Origin: Maribellus luteus
Lineage (GTDB): Bacteria > Bacteroidota > Bacteroidia > Bacteroidales > Prolixibacteraceae
Direction of reading: 5' to 3'
DNA length: 64,000 nucleotides
Assembly (NCBI RefSeq): GCF_003576475.1
Contig: NZ_QWGR01000001.1
Coordinates: 496,001-560,000 of the forward strand
Below are positions 17,578 to 25,655 of this stretch, piece after piece. The notes under the pieces are model-generated. The model was not told the origin of the DNA. It made no database searches and saw only the letters and a list, made by a program, of their open reading frames with translations. The position numbers and the translations under genes were made by a program. Within the stretch, counting starts at the first letter, position 1, and each line of letters opens with the position of its first letter.

Positions 17578-18867
17578 TCAATCTTTTTCAATCTCTCTCA
17601 ATCGCAATGTTACTGCGTTTTTGTGGGCTTCCAGTTGTTCGGCTTCTGCCATCAACTCAATGGCCGGACCGATCTTTTTTAGTCCTTTCCGGGTGATTTC
17701 CTGAAAAGTGATTTTTTTCAGAAAGCTGTCCAGGTTTACCCCGCTGTACGCCCGTGCCCAGCCGTTGGTGGGTAGTGTGTGGTTGGTGCCCGAAGCATAA
17801 TCGCCGGCACTTTCGGGGGTAAATTCACCTAAAAACACAGAACCCGCATTGATTACCTGTTCCGAAATATCCCGGTAGTTTTTTGTGCTGATGATCAGGT
17901 GTTCCGGTGCGTATTCGTTGATCAGGGCAATGCGTTGCTGCGGATCATCCAGGGCGATCAGCACACTATGCGATAGTGCTTTTTCTGCCAGTTCTTTTCG
18001 AGGCAGAACGGCTACCTGTGCTTCCACTTCAGCTTTTATTTTTTCGATGGTTTCACGAGAATCGGCCACCAACACAACTTGGCTGTCGGCACCGTGTTCT
18101 GCCTGCGAAAGCAGGTCGGATGCTACAAATGCGGGATTGGAAGTTTCGTCAGCTACCACCAGCACTTCTGAAGGACCGGCGGGCATGTCGATCGAAACGT
18201 CGTTCATGCTCACCAGTTGTTTGGCAGCCATCACATACTGGTTTCCGGGGCCAAAAATTTTGTCCACTTTGGGTACCGATTGCGTTCCGTAAGCCATGGC
18301 TCCGATGGCCTGCACACCACCCAGTTTGTAGATCTGAGTTACTCCAGCCACTTTGGCGGCATATAAAATGGCCGGGTGAATTTTTCCTTCCTTGTTGGGA
18401 GGCGAACAAAGTACAATCTCTTTGCAACCTGCAATCTGTGCAGGAATGGCCAGCATCAGCACGGTGCTGAAAAGCGGAGCGGTTCCGCCGGGAATGTACA
18501 AACCCACCTTTTCAATCGCCACTGCTTTTTGCCAGCAGGTTACACCGGGTATTGTTTCTACTTTTTTGATCCCGGTTTTTTGTGCCGAGTGAAAGGTTTC
18601 AATGTTTTTTGCTGCCAGATGAATTGCTTCTTTCAGGTCGTTGTTTACCAACGATTCTGCTTCTTGCATTTCAGCCTTGTCAACAACCATCGATTCAAGT
18701 GCAACACCATCAAATTTTTCGGTATAAAAACGGAGCGTTTCATCGCCGTTTTTACGAATTTCATTAAGGATGTTTTGTACTTTTTCATACAACTCAGAAA
18801 CATCGAATAAAGGGCGTTTCAATAGTTCAGCCCAGGATTTTTTATCAGGGTTCACATATGTTTTCAT
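17578..18867 (-). CDS. hisD: Histidinol dehydrogenase
   Basis: 429 residues with the family signatures KVGLYIPGGTAPLFSTVLM, IFGPGNQYVMAAK, DMPAGPSEVLVVAD and the zinc/catalytic segment SQAEHGADSQVVLV. It performs the last two oxidations to histidine using NAD+. Its start ATG overlaps the stop of the upstream transporter gene by four bases (ATGA), so the two are translationally coupled. Confidence 0.96.
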   Translation of the reverse strand: MKTYVNPDKKSWAELLKRPLFDVSELYEKVQNILNEIRKNGDETLRFYTEKFDGVALESMVVDKAEMQEAESLVNNDLKEAIHLAAKNIETFHSAQKTGIKKVETIPGVTCWQKAVAIEKVGLYIPGGTAPLFSTVLMLAIPAQIAGCKEIVLCSPPNKEGKIHPAILYAAKVAGVTQIYKLGGVQAIGAMAYGTQSVPKVDKIFGPGNQYVMAAKQLVSMNDVSIDMPAGPSEVLVVADETSNPAFVASDLLSQAEHGADSQVVLVADSRETIEKIKAEVEAQVAVLPRKELAEKALSHSVLIALDDPQQRIALINEYAPEHLIISTKNYRDISEQVINAGSVFLGEFTPESAGDYASGTNHTLPTNGWARAYSGVNLDSFLKKITFQEITRKGLKKIGPAIELMAEAEQLEAHKNAVTLRLREIEKD

Positions 18868-19763
18868 GCTCTGATTTTTTTAGTTTTTAAACGTATAGCC
18901 AGAAGATTTCCCGAAAATAGCAGGATTAATCCTAAAAATGCGAAAACATCCCAACGGTAATCTTCATAAATAGTTGATATTAAGAGGGCTATAGCCGGTG
19001 TTACCAGCGTAACATACACTGAACGGTCGGGACCAATTTCTCCCAGTAATTTCAGGTAACTCGAAAAAGCCACGATCGATCCGAAAACGGCAAGATACAA
19101 CAACGAAATGGAGTAGGACAGCCGCATGTCGAAAGCGATGGGTTTTCCCAGTATCAGTACAAGCAGGAACATTGAGAGCCCGCCATACAGCATCCCGAAT
19201 GCATTGGCCTGCAGCACCGGTATGTTTTTGCGCTGTTTATAAGCCGACAAAATATTGCCAAGCGAAGCCGAGATCAATCCGCCCAGACAAAGTAAAAACA
19301 CGATGGCATTTCCGTTACTGAAGTCAAAATTGTTCCATTCATTCCTAAAAAGAAGGGCAGTTCCGCCCACTCCCAGAACGGCAGCAAAAATCACATCCGT
19401 TTTTACTTTTCCTTTTAAAAGGATTGCATTGAAAAAGATATTGAAGAAAATGATCAGTGAAAAGATCACGGCGACAACACCACTTGTCAGCATGGTTTCA
19501 GCCTGGTAAACAAACCAGTAATTTATTCCAAACAGGCTCAGCCCGAGCAAAGCCATCAGCAAATGTTCACGAACGCTAAAACGCATTTGCCTCCCGCTGA
19601 TCAGACAAAAAAGGAAAAGCAGCAGACCGGCCAGTAAAAAGCGGTACGAAACTGATACGAGCGGATCGACAGTTCCCAACTGGAAAGTGATAGCGAACCA
19701 GGTTGAGCCCCAAATCAGAGCCGGCAAGGCAAATAATATGTATTGGCGTATTGTCATGTTCAA
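18864..19763 (-). CDS. EamA/DMT-family transporter inside the his operon
   Basis: 299 residues with about ten hydrophobic helices arranged as two EamA repeats (first ending near residue 135, second starting near 150). Recognisable phrases are LPALIWGSTWFAITFQLG and SVYVTLVTPAIALLIS. The family exports amino acids and metabolites. Its stop codon overlaps the hisD start, and it lies 45 bases after hisG, so it is made together with the pathway. A role in exporting histidine or an intermediate is inferred from position only. Confidence 0.85.
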   Translation of the reverse strand: MNMTIRQYILFALPALIWGSTWFAITFQLGTVDPLVSVSYRFLLAGLLLFLFCLISGRQMRFSVREHLLMALLGLSLFGINYWFVYQAETMLTSGVVAVIFSLIIFFNIFFNAILLKGKVKTDVIFAAVLGVGGTALLFRNEWNNFDFSNGNAIVFLLCLGGLISASLGNILSAYKQRKNIPVLQANAFGMLYGGLSMFLLVLILGKPIAFDMRLSYSISLLYLAVFGSIVAFSSYLKLLGEIGPDRSVYVTLVTPAIALLISTIYEDYRWDVFAFLGLILLFSGNLLAIRLKTKKIRA

Positions 19764-19808
19764 TATGAGTTCAAAGTTTGTGACTTCGAGCTTCCGACTT
19801 CCAGCTAC

Positions 19809-20669
19809 TTAAAAAATCATTTTTTCAATCGGGATAACCAAAATGCCTTCAGCCCCGGCTTTTTTCAATTTGCCGATAATTTCCCAGAAATCGTTTTCGG
19901 CAATTACTGAGTGCATCGAACTCCAGCCTTCTTTTGCCAGCGGAACCAGCGTTGGCGCCTTCATTCCTGGTAGTAATCGAATGATTTCGTCCACTTTTTC
20001 GTTGGGGATATTCAGCAAAATGTATTTTTTCCCTTGTGCGCGTTGTACCGATTCAATTCTGAAAATCAGTTCATCCAGAATTTCCTTTTTCTCTTTGCTT
20101 AGATTGGGATTGGCAATCAGTACTGCTTCCGATTTCATCACCACCTCCACTTCTTTCAGTCGGTTGCTGACGAGTGTAGAACCGGAGCTAACGATGTCAA
20201 AAATGGCGTCGGCAAGCCCAATTCCGGGAGCAATTTCCACTGAGCCTGTGATCACGTGAATGTCAGCGTCGATGTTGTTTTCGCGTAAGAACTTTTTCAG
20301 AATTCCGGGGTAGGAGGTAGCAATTTTTTTCCCGTTGAAGAATTCCAGTCCGGGATAATCGAGCGATTTGGGAATGGCAAGCGACAAGCGGCATTTGCTA
20401 AAACCGAGGCGTTTGGCAATAACCACGTTTTCACTTTTTTCGGCTACTTCGTTTTCACCTACAATTCCAATGTCAGACACCCCGTCGGCAACGGTTTGCG
20501 GAATATCGTCGTCGCGTAGATAAAGCGCATCCATCGGAAAGTTTTTGGCTTCCGAAACCAGTGTTCTGCGTCCAACACTTAGCCCAATTCCTGCTTCGTT
20601 AATCAGGTTCATCGAATCTTCGTTCAGCCTTCCTTTGGTCTGAATGGCAATTTTAATCTTGTTTTCCAT
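19809..20669 (-). CDS. hisG: ATP phosphoribosyltransferase, long form
   Basis: 286 residues, the long (HisG-L) form with a C-terminal ACT-like regulatory domain (about residues 210-286, ending GILVIPIEKM), so it should be inhibited by histidine and not need HisZ. The catalytic part shows IAIQTKGRLNEDS, DIGIVGENEV and the PRPP-binding IFDIVSSGSTLVSN. It catalyses the first committed step. It is the first structural gene of the operon, preceded by the attenuator and leader peptide described below. Confidence 0.95.
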   Translation of the reverse strand: MENKIKIAIQTKGRLNEDSMNLINEAGIGLSVGRRTLVSEAKNFPMDALYLRDDDIPQTVADGVSDIGIVGENEVAEKSENVVIAKRLGFSKCRLSLAIPKSLDYPGLEFFNGKKIATSYPGILKKFLRENNIDADIHVITGSVEIAPGIGLADAIFDIVSSGSTLVSNRLKEVEVVMKSEAVLIANPNLSKEKKEILDELIFRIESVQRAQGKKYILLNIPNEKVDEIIRLLPGMKAPTLVPLAKEGWSSMHSVIAENDFWEIIGKLKKAGAEGILVIPIEKMIF

Positions 20670-20791
20670 CGTTCACTTTTTTGTCATTTTGGTAGCACTT
20701 CTGTTAAACAGTCAGGAGAGAAGTTTGATTATTACTTGTTTTCCTTTTGCTGAAATGACCGTTATACTTTCAAATTTCTTGTTTAAAACAA

Positions 20792-20825
20792 AAAAAGAGG
20801 CTTGCCAACTGGCAAGCCTCTTTTT
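20792..20825 (-). terminator. his attenuator terminator
   Basis: A 15-bp perfect stem (AAAAAGAGGCTTGCC and its complement) with a four-base loop; on the minus strand it ends in a U-run about 120 bases before hisG. Its 5' half on the transcript (bases 20817-20805, GCTTGCCAGTTGG) can pair over 13 positions, including two G-U pairs, with leader bases 20872-20860 (CCAACTGGTAGGC). Formation of that alternative duplex would disrupt the terminator. Confidence 0.85.
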
Positions 20826-20854
20826 CCTATTATCGTTACGAACAGACAAAACAT

Positions 20855-20917
20855 TTACAGCCTACCAGTTGGTTGGATACTTCCATGATGGCCGTGATGT
20901 CCTAGTCTGAAAATCAT
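20855..20917 (-). CDS. hisL: his operon leader peptide
   Basis: A 20-codon open frame, MIFRLGHHGHHGSIQPTG followed by RL and a TAA stop. Four His codons fall within five positions (HHGHH). Stalling there for lack of His-tRNA would leave the downstream CCAACTGGTAGGC free to pair with the terminator arm, so transcription continues. A ribosome that reaches the stop covers that segment and the terminator forms. This is the classical arrangement of his attenuation. No Shine-Dalgarno sequence is visible, as usual in Bacteroidota. Confidence 0.85.
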   Translation of the reverse strand: MIFRLGHHGHHGSIQPTGRL

Positions 20918-20933
20918 TTTAATTAATTTGATG

Positions 20934-20963
20934 CAATTATAGTTATAATAATCAATACAACAA
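20934..20963 (-). promoter_or_regulatory. Putative his operon promoter
   Basis: TTG (20963-20961) and TATAATTG (20941-20934) are separated by 19 bases, matching the Bacteroidota primary-sigma consensus TTG-N19-TAnnTTTG except for one base of the -7 box. It would start transcription about ten bases ahead of the leader-peptide ATG. Confidence 0.5.
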
Positions 20964-21014
20964 GACAATTGGATGTTAAATTAAAATTAAAGTAACCTTG
21001 TTGCGAATAATTAG

Positions 21015-23822
21015 TTATTTGTTTGAAAAAATGAAGTCATAATCTCCTGATTCAATGTAAATAACCAACTGATTGCTATCAACTTCCGTTTTTGTTATAC
21101 CCTGAACCTGGTTGACAGCCGTATTGTTTTGCCAGATAACTGTTCCCTCTTCTGACAGGGTTGCGTTCTGCTTAAGTTCTCCCGGCAATACAATGGTAGC
21201 GGTGGTATTCGCCGGGATTGATACTTTGTAATGGAAGCCGTTGTCTTTTTTCTCCCAGCCTGAAAATACACGTCCACTTGCTGTTTCCTGCGAAGCGCTC
21301 ACATAGTTAAGCCCGTCGGGAGAGTAGGGTTGCAGGTGAATGTGTTGGTAACCGCGGGTGGTTTTTCCTTCAACCGGAGACTGAATGCCTGCCAGGTATT
21401 TGTAGAAATACTCAACCACTGAACCAAACATTTCGTGGTTGTGCGAATTTCTTCCCGACCATTCTTCCAGTAAAGTGGTTGAATGGTTTGCCAGCCAGAA
21501 TCCAAAGCTGGGATATGTTTTTTGCGTGGCAACCTGGTAGGCGAGTTCACTGTGTCCTTCGTTTACGAGAACTGGCCAAAGGTATTTGGTTCCCAAAATC
21601 CCTGTATTCAGATGATTACCGCGTTTTTCCAGATCATCAACTACGGTTTTAACCACATTGTTTCTGTAGCCGTCCGGTACAACGTTGCCTGCCAGCGCCA
21701 ACAGTTGATAGGTTTGGTAGGTGGAATCAGTTCCGTACAAAAAGGTTTCGGGGTTGAAAAACTTATCGTTGAATGCCTGTTTGATCGTATCGCTTAATGC
21801 TGCGTACCTTTCAGCATCTTCGGTTTTTCCCAGTACTTTGGCAATTTCAGCCATTGTTTTTGTATTGAAATAATAATAGAAGGTATTCACCACCGGGTGA
21901 TTGGGGCAGTCACTTTGTCCCGGAGCACACCATTCGCCCAACGAATACCAGTAGCTCATAAAATCGTTGATGATGTACGGCTCTTCCGGATTTTGGTCGG
22001 TTTGCGCCAAAGTTCTGAGGTAGTCGGCGTATTTTTTCATGGAAGGGTAGTTTTCTTCCAGTATCCGGTTGTCGTTGTAATACTGGTTCATCCACCAGGG
22101 AATCAGAATATAGGCACTTCCCCAGGCTACGCCGCCTCCCATGCCGCCAACAAGTACCGGCGATGTGTTGGGGATCCTGCCATTTTCTTCCTGCGAATCG
22201 CGCATGTCAGCAATCCATTTAGTATAAAACGATGCCATCTGAAAATCGTGGATGGATGTTTCGGCGATCACTTGTCCGTCGCCATTGTAGGCTCCTTTTT
22301 CGCGGTGCGGGCAATCGGTGGGATAGAAAACCAGGTTTCCTTTTTGCGACCACAAACCTGCTTTGTGGATTTGGTTGAGAAGCGAATCAGAAGATTCAAA
22401 AGTACCGTTCAACTCCATGGAAGAGCGAACAACACGTCCGGCAACTTTAATTTCATCCAGCGCTTTTTTGTCCGAAGTGGCCACTTCAATGTACCGAAAC
22501 CCGGAATAGAAAAAGCGGGGCTCGTAAGTTTCCACTTCTTCGCTTTTTAGCGTATAGTCGGTCCAAACGTGCGAATGGTATTTGAATTTATCACTAAACA
22601 CATCACCATTTTCGAGGTTTTTTGGGAAAAGGTCGTTATTCAGCGTTTCGGCTCCCCGAATGCGAACCACTTGCCCGGCTTTCCCTTTGATTTCTACTTT
22701 CCACCATCCGGCAATATTTTGTCCCAAATCAAAAAGGTAAACTCCTTCAGCCGGATTTGTCTGTTTTACGGGTTCGATGGTTTCGGTGACCTTAACCGGA
22801 GGGCTTGACTGCGAGACCAGTTTTCCGCCTGGTTGATTGGCTGGTACTGCCTTTTGCCAGTCGTTTGCTTCGAAATCTTTGGTATCCCATCCCGGTATTT
22901 CGAGTTGCGCATTGTAGTCTTCGCCACCGTATAGGTTATTAAAGGTGATCGGTCCGTTCGCGTATTTCCAGGTTGGATCAGAAACAATAACATCTTGAGT
23001 GCCGTCTTTATAAGTGATGTGCAACTGGGCAATAAAGCAGGGATTTCCGAGCACGCTTCCGCCACCTCCCCAGCTGTACCGGTCGTCAACTTTTCGCATG
23101 TTGTAGGCGCCGTTTGCCAGCATCAGCCCGGCCACATTTATTCCTGAATTCAGGTGGTCTGTGACATCGTAAGTAGAGTACAAAATCCGTTTCCGGTAAT
23201 CGGTGACGGAAGGATCCAAAACGTGGTCACCTACTTTTTGTCCGTTTAATGTAAACTCATAAAAGCCGCAGGCCGTGACAAAAGCATAAGCCTGTTTGAT
23301 CTTTTTGCTGATTTCAAAATCTTTTCTGAAAACCGGACTTTGATGAATGATTTCTTCAGAGGTGGTAATCCAGTTGGCTTTCCAATCCGACGCATTAAAA
23401 AGCGCGGTGTGGAAAAAAGCCGGTTCACTCCATATTTCTTCTCCGTTTTTTGTTTGAATGCACACGCGCCAGTAGTAGTTTTGGTTGCTTTGCAGTGGTT
23501 TCCCCTCATACGTGATATTGACGGAATTTCCGGATTGTATTTCTCCTGAATCCCATACGCCTCCAGCTTTTCGAAGTACTTCTTTTTCGTTTTCGCCAAC
23601 AATAATACGGAATGAGGTTTGATAAACGCCTCGTTCTACTGATTCAATTTTCCAGGAGAAACGCGGATTGGGAGTATCAATCCCCAGAGGTTTACGCTCG
23701 TATTCGCAGGTTAGCTCGTTGAGGTTGGTACTTCCTGTAGTGCAGGAAACTATCAACCAAAAGAATAGCAAGGTGAGCGGCTTAAAACAGAATTGTTTTT
23801 GCCGGGCAGAAAGGATGTTCAT
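21015..23822 (-). CDS. GH78 alpha-L-rhamnosidase lipoprotein
   Basis: 935 residues. A lipobox (FWLIVSC, Cys 27) suggests anchoring to the outer membrane. The N-terminal Ig-like domain (LTCEYERKPLGIDTPNPRFSW), the accessory sheet domain with KANWIT and the (alpha/alpha)6 catalytic domain follow the GH78 order. The acidic motif reads DCPHREKGAYNGDGQ, variant of the usual DCPxRDERxGWxGD, and a later Glu lies in NSHNHEMFGSV. It removes terminal rhamnose from plant or algal polysaccharides such as ulvan or pectin side chains. It stands alone: no SusC/SusD pair or other CAZyme is adjacent. It is transcribed away from the DUF5602-like lipoprotein gene. Confidence 0.9.
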   Translation of the reverse strand: MNILSARQKQFCFKPLTLLFFWLIVSCTTGSTNLNELTCEYERKPLGIDTPNPRFSWKIESVERGVYQTSFRIIVGENEKEVLRKAGGVWDSGEIQSGNSVNITYEGKPLQSNQNYYWRVCIQTKNGEEIWSEPAFFHTALFNASDWKANWITTSEEIIHQSPVFRKDFEISKKIKQAYAFVTACGFYEFTLNGQKVGDHVLDPSVTDYRKRILYSTYDVTDHLNSGINVAGLMLANGAYNMRKVDDRYSWGGGGSVLGNPCFIAQLHITYKDGTQDVIVSDPTWKYANGPITFNNLYGGEDYNAQLEIPGWDTKDFEANDWQKAVPANQPGGKLVSQSSPPVKVTETIEPVKQTNPAEGVYLFDLGQNIAGWWKVEIKGKAGQVVRIRGAETLNNDLFPKNLENGDVFSDKFKYHSHVWTDYTLKSEEVETYEPRFFYSGFRYIEVATSDKKALDEIKVAGRVVRSSMELNGTFESSDSLLNQIHKAGLWSQKGNLVFYPTDCPHREKGAYNGDGQVIAETSIHDFQMASFYTKWIADMRDSQEENGRIPNTSPVLVGGMGGGVAWGSAYILIPWWMNQYYNDNRILEENYPSMKKYADYLRTLAQTDQNPEEPYIINDFMSYWYSLGEWCAPGQSDCPNHPVVNTFYYYFNTKTMAEIAKVLGKTEDAERYAALSDTIKQAFNDKFFNPETFLYGTDSTYQTYQLLALAGNVVPDGYRNNVVKTVVDDLEKRGNHLNTGILGTKYLWPVLVNEGHSELAYQVATQKTYPSFGFWLANHSTTLLEEWSGRNSHNHEMFGSVVEYFYKYLAGIQSPVEGKTTRGYQHIHLQPYSPDGLNYVSASQETASGRVFSGWEKKDNGFHYKVSIPANTTATIVLPGELKQNATLSEEGTVIWQNNTAVNQVQGITKTEVDSNQLVIYIESGDYDFIFSNK

Positions 23823-24121
23823 ATTTGTTGTTTTAGGTATAATTTGCTGGTATTTTGTTGCAGGTTTTTCAGCGCTTCAATATAACATAAAATTCTGTAA
23901 GCCCCGAACTGGGAAGTATGTGCCACTACGATCACTTTGGCAACTGAGTGAGGATTATTTGGGGCAGCCGCCGGTTCGCATTCCTGGTTTCTGTGCTTAA
24001 GATATTTTAGGGTGCAGAATGTCCTTCAGCATAAAATTGATTTGAATCAATAAAACACTTAAAGGTATTTTATTTCGCAGCGGTTTGTCGTAAATTACAT
24101 CGTCAAAAAAAATAAAAGGTT
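23823..24121. other. Divergent promoter region between GH78 and the DUF5602-like gene
   Basis: About 300 bases separating divergently transcribed genes. It must carry both promoters. I found no clear phylum-consensus promoter, palindrome or open frame. Confidence 0.35.
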
Positions 24122-24925
24122 ATGAATAAAACAATTAGAAAGAGTTGGATTTTACTGTTGGTAATTTCCTTATGGGGTTTGCAATCATGCCAAAAAGATG
24201 AACTAATTTCATCGGAAGAGGAAGGTTTGCTTGAATTGAAGAGTGCTTCAATGAATACTTTTTACAGCTCAACTGTTCCTGTGGGAAATGGCGTGGTTAG
24301 GGCTTTCGTTACTCAGAGTAAAAATGGCGACCCCATAGAAGTGGGCATAAATGTTTCGGCGAAAGCGCTCGAAAAATTGCCCAACGAAATGATGCAATAC
24401 GTGTTGGAATTACCCCGAGGTAAGGGAAACAATTTTTACACACATGTTTTGTTTGACTGGAACCCAATGGGACATGAGCCTCCGGGTATATACGACTTGC
24501 CTCATTTCGATATTCATTTTTACACCATTTCAAACGAGCACAGAATGGAAATTCCTCCAATGGCTCCGCCGTATTTGGACCCTGCCCCGGATGCTATGTA
24601 TATTCCTCCTATGCACATGGAACTGGAGGGACTGGTACCGCAGATGGGAGCGCATTGGGTTGATCTAACTTCTCCGGAATTGGGGGGAGCAACCTTTACC
24701 CGTACTTTTATCTGGGGATCTTACCAGGGCGAATTTATTTTTTGGGAACCAATGATTACCCGGGATTATTTGCTTACCATGCCCGATGAAATCATCCCGA
24801 TTCCACAACCCGAGGCTTACCAGAAGGCTGGTTGGTATGCAACTGATTATAAAATATCCTATTCGTCGGTTAAAAAGCAATACACTATTTCATTGGTTAA
24901 CCTGGTGCACCAGGAGGCACAGTAA
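24122..24925 (+). CDS. DUF5602/TTHB210-like lipoprotein
   Basis: 267 residues: a lipobox (LWGLQSC, about Cys 23) and an acidic linker, then a domain with VGNGVVRAFVTQSKNGDPIE, EVGINVSAKALEKLP, the metal-like cluster HFDIHFYTIS and several proline-rich segments rich in Met and His (IPPMAPPYLDPAPD, YIPPMHMELEG). This pattern matches DUF5602/TTHB210-like proteins, whose function is unknown. The HxDxHF and Met/His stretches suggest metal binding (inference). It is the only plus-strand gene in the first 31 kb, lying between ilvN and GH78, and shares a bidirectional terminator with ilvN. Confidence 0.65.
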   Translation: MNKTIRKSWILLLVISLWGLQSCQKDELISSEEEGLLELKSASMNTFYSSTVPVGNGVVRAFVTQSKNGDPIEVGINVSAKALEKLPNEMMQYVLELPRGKGNNFYTHVLFDWNPMGHEPPGIYDLPHFDIHFYTISNEHRMEIPPMAPPYLDPAPDAMYIPPMHMELEGLVPQMGAHWVDLTSPELGGATFTRTFIWGSYQGEFIFWEPMITRDYLLTMPDEIIPIPQPEAYQKAGWYATDYKISYSSVKKQYTISLVNLVHQEAQ

Positions 24926-24966
24926 ATAGAATTTATTCAGCGAAATATTGATTTAAGTATAACAAA

Positions 24967-24992
24967 AAAGCCTGTCGTAATCAACAGGCTTT
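24967..24992. terminator. Bidirectional terminator between the DUF5602-like gene and ilvN
   Basis: A 9-bp stem, AAAGCCTGT with ACAGGCTTT, and an 8-base loop, lying between two convergent stop codons. U-runs are present in both directions and are stronger on the minus (ilvN) side. Confidence 0.8.
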
Positions 24993-25000
24993 CTTATTAT

Positions 25001-25543
25001 TTAATCCAAACTATTTAAAAAGGCATCCCTTTCTTTCAGGAACTCAGAGAGGCGTTCGATCGGGTCACGGGTAATGGCCACCCTGCCGGAGCGAATAAAC
25101 TGCATCACGTGAAATTTATTCAACTCTTCAAACAAAGCCTGTGTATCTTCTTTATGCCCGGTTTTTTCAACCACTACATAGTCTTTGGTGATTTCCAGAA
25201 TACGAGCCCCGGCCTTACGAACAATTTTTTCGATGGCGTCGCTCTCGTAAATGGGTTCGATCGGAACCTTGTACAAAGCAATTTCCTGGTAAATCATTTC
25301 TTCGTTGGTATGATAGAAGGCTTTTAGTACATCTATCAGTTTTTCCAGTTGGTTTACCACTTTTTGCGTTTGCGCTTCTGTTTCTCTTATTACAATCGTG
25401 AATTTGTAAATTCCCTGCAATGCCGATTCAGAAACAGTTAAGCTGTCGATGTTGATCTTTCTCCGGGTAAACACGATGGTGATACGTGTCAGCAAACCGA
25501 TGTGGTTTTCAGAGAATATGGTTATTATGAACTCTTTTTTCAT
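25001..25543 (-). CDS. ilvN: Acetolactate synthase small (regulatory) subunit
   Basis: 180 residues: an ACT domain at the N-terminus (FIITIFSENHIGLLTRITIVFTR) and an IlvN C-terminal domain ending in a basic/acidic helix. It binds valine and controls the IlvB catalytic subunit. It is the last gene of ilvD-ilvB-ilvN and is followed by a terminator; ilvC and leu genes, often next in this phylum, are absent. A 112-base gap containing a dispersed repeat separates it from ilvB. Confidence 0.93.
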   Translation of the reverse strand: MKKEFIITIFSENHIGLLTRITIVFTRRKINIDSLTVSESALQGIYKFTIVIRETEAQTQKVVNQLEKLIDVLKAFYHTNEEMIYQEIALYKVPIEPIYESDAIEKIVRKAGARILEITKDYVVVEKTGHKEDTQALFEELNKFHVMQFIRSGRVAITRDPIERLSEFLKERDAFLNSLD

Positions 25544-25571
25544 TCGTTTATAATTGTTTGTTTTTTATCGC

Positions 25572-25612
25572 AACTCATGTAACTCGTCCCGAGTGCCCGG
25601 GACTCGTTTCAT
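25572..25612. repeat. 41-bp dispersed repeat, copy 1
   Basis: This 41-base stretch differs at a single position from 53521-53561. Its core, GTCCCGAGTGCCCGGGAC, is an 8-bp hairpin with one mismatch. The copy lies inside the ilv operon between ilvB and ilvN. Confidence 0.7.
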
Positions 25613-25655
25613 CTTATACAATTTTTGATTTAATTCCGCATTACTCTTTCCCGAA

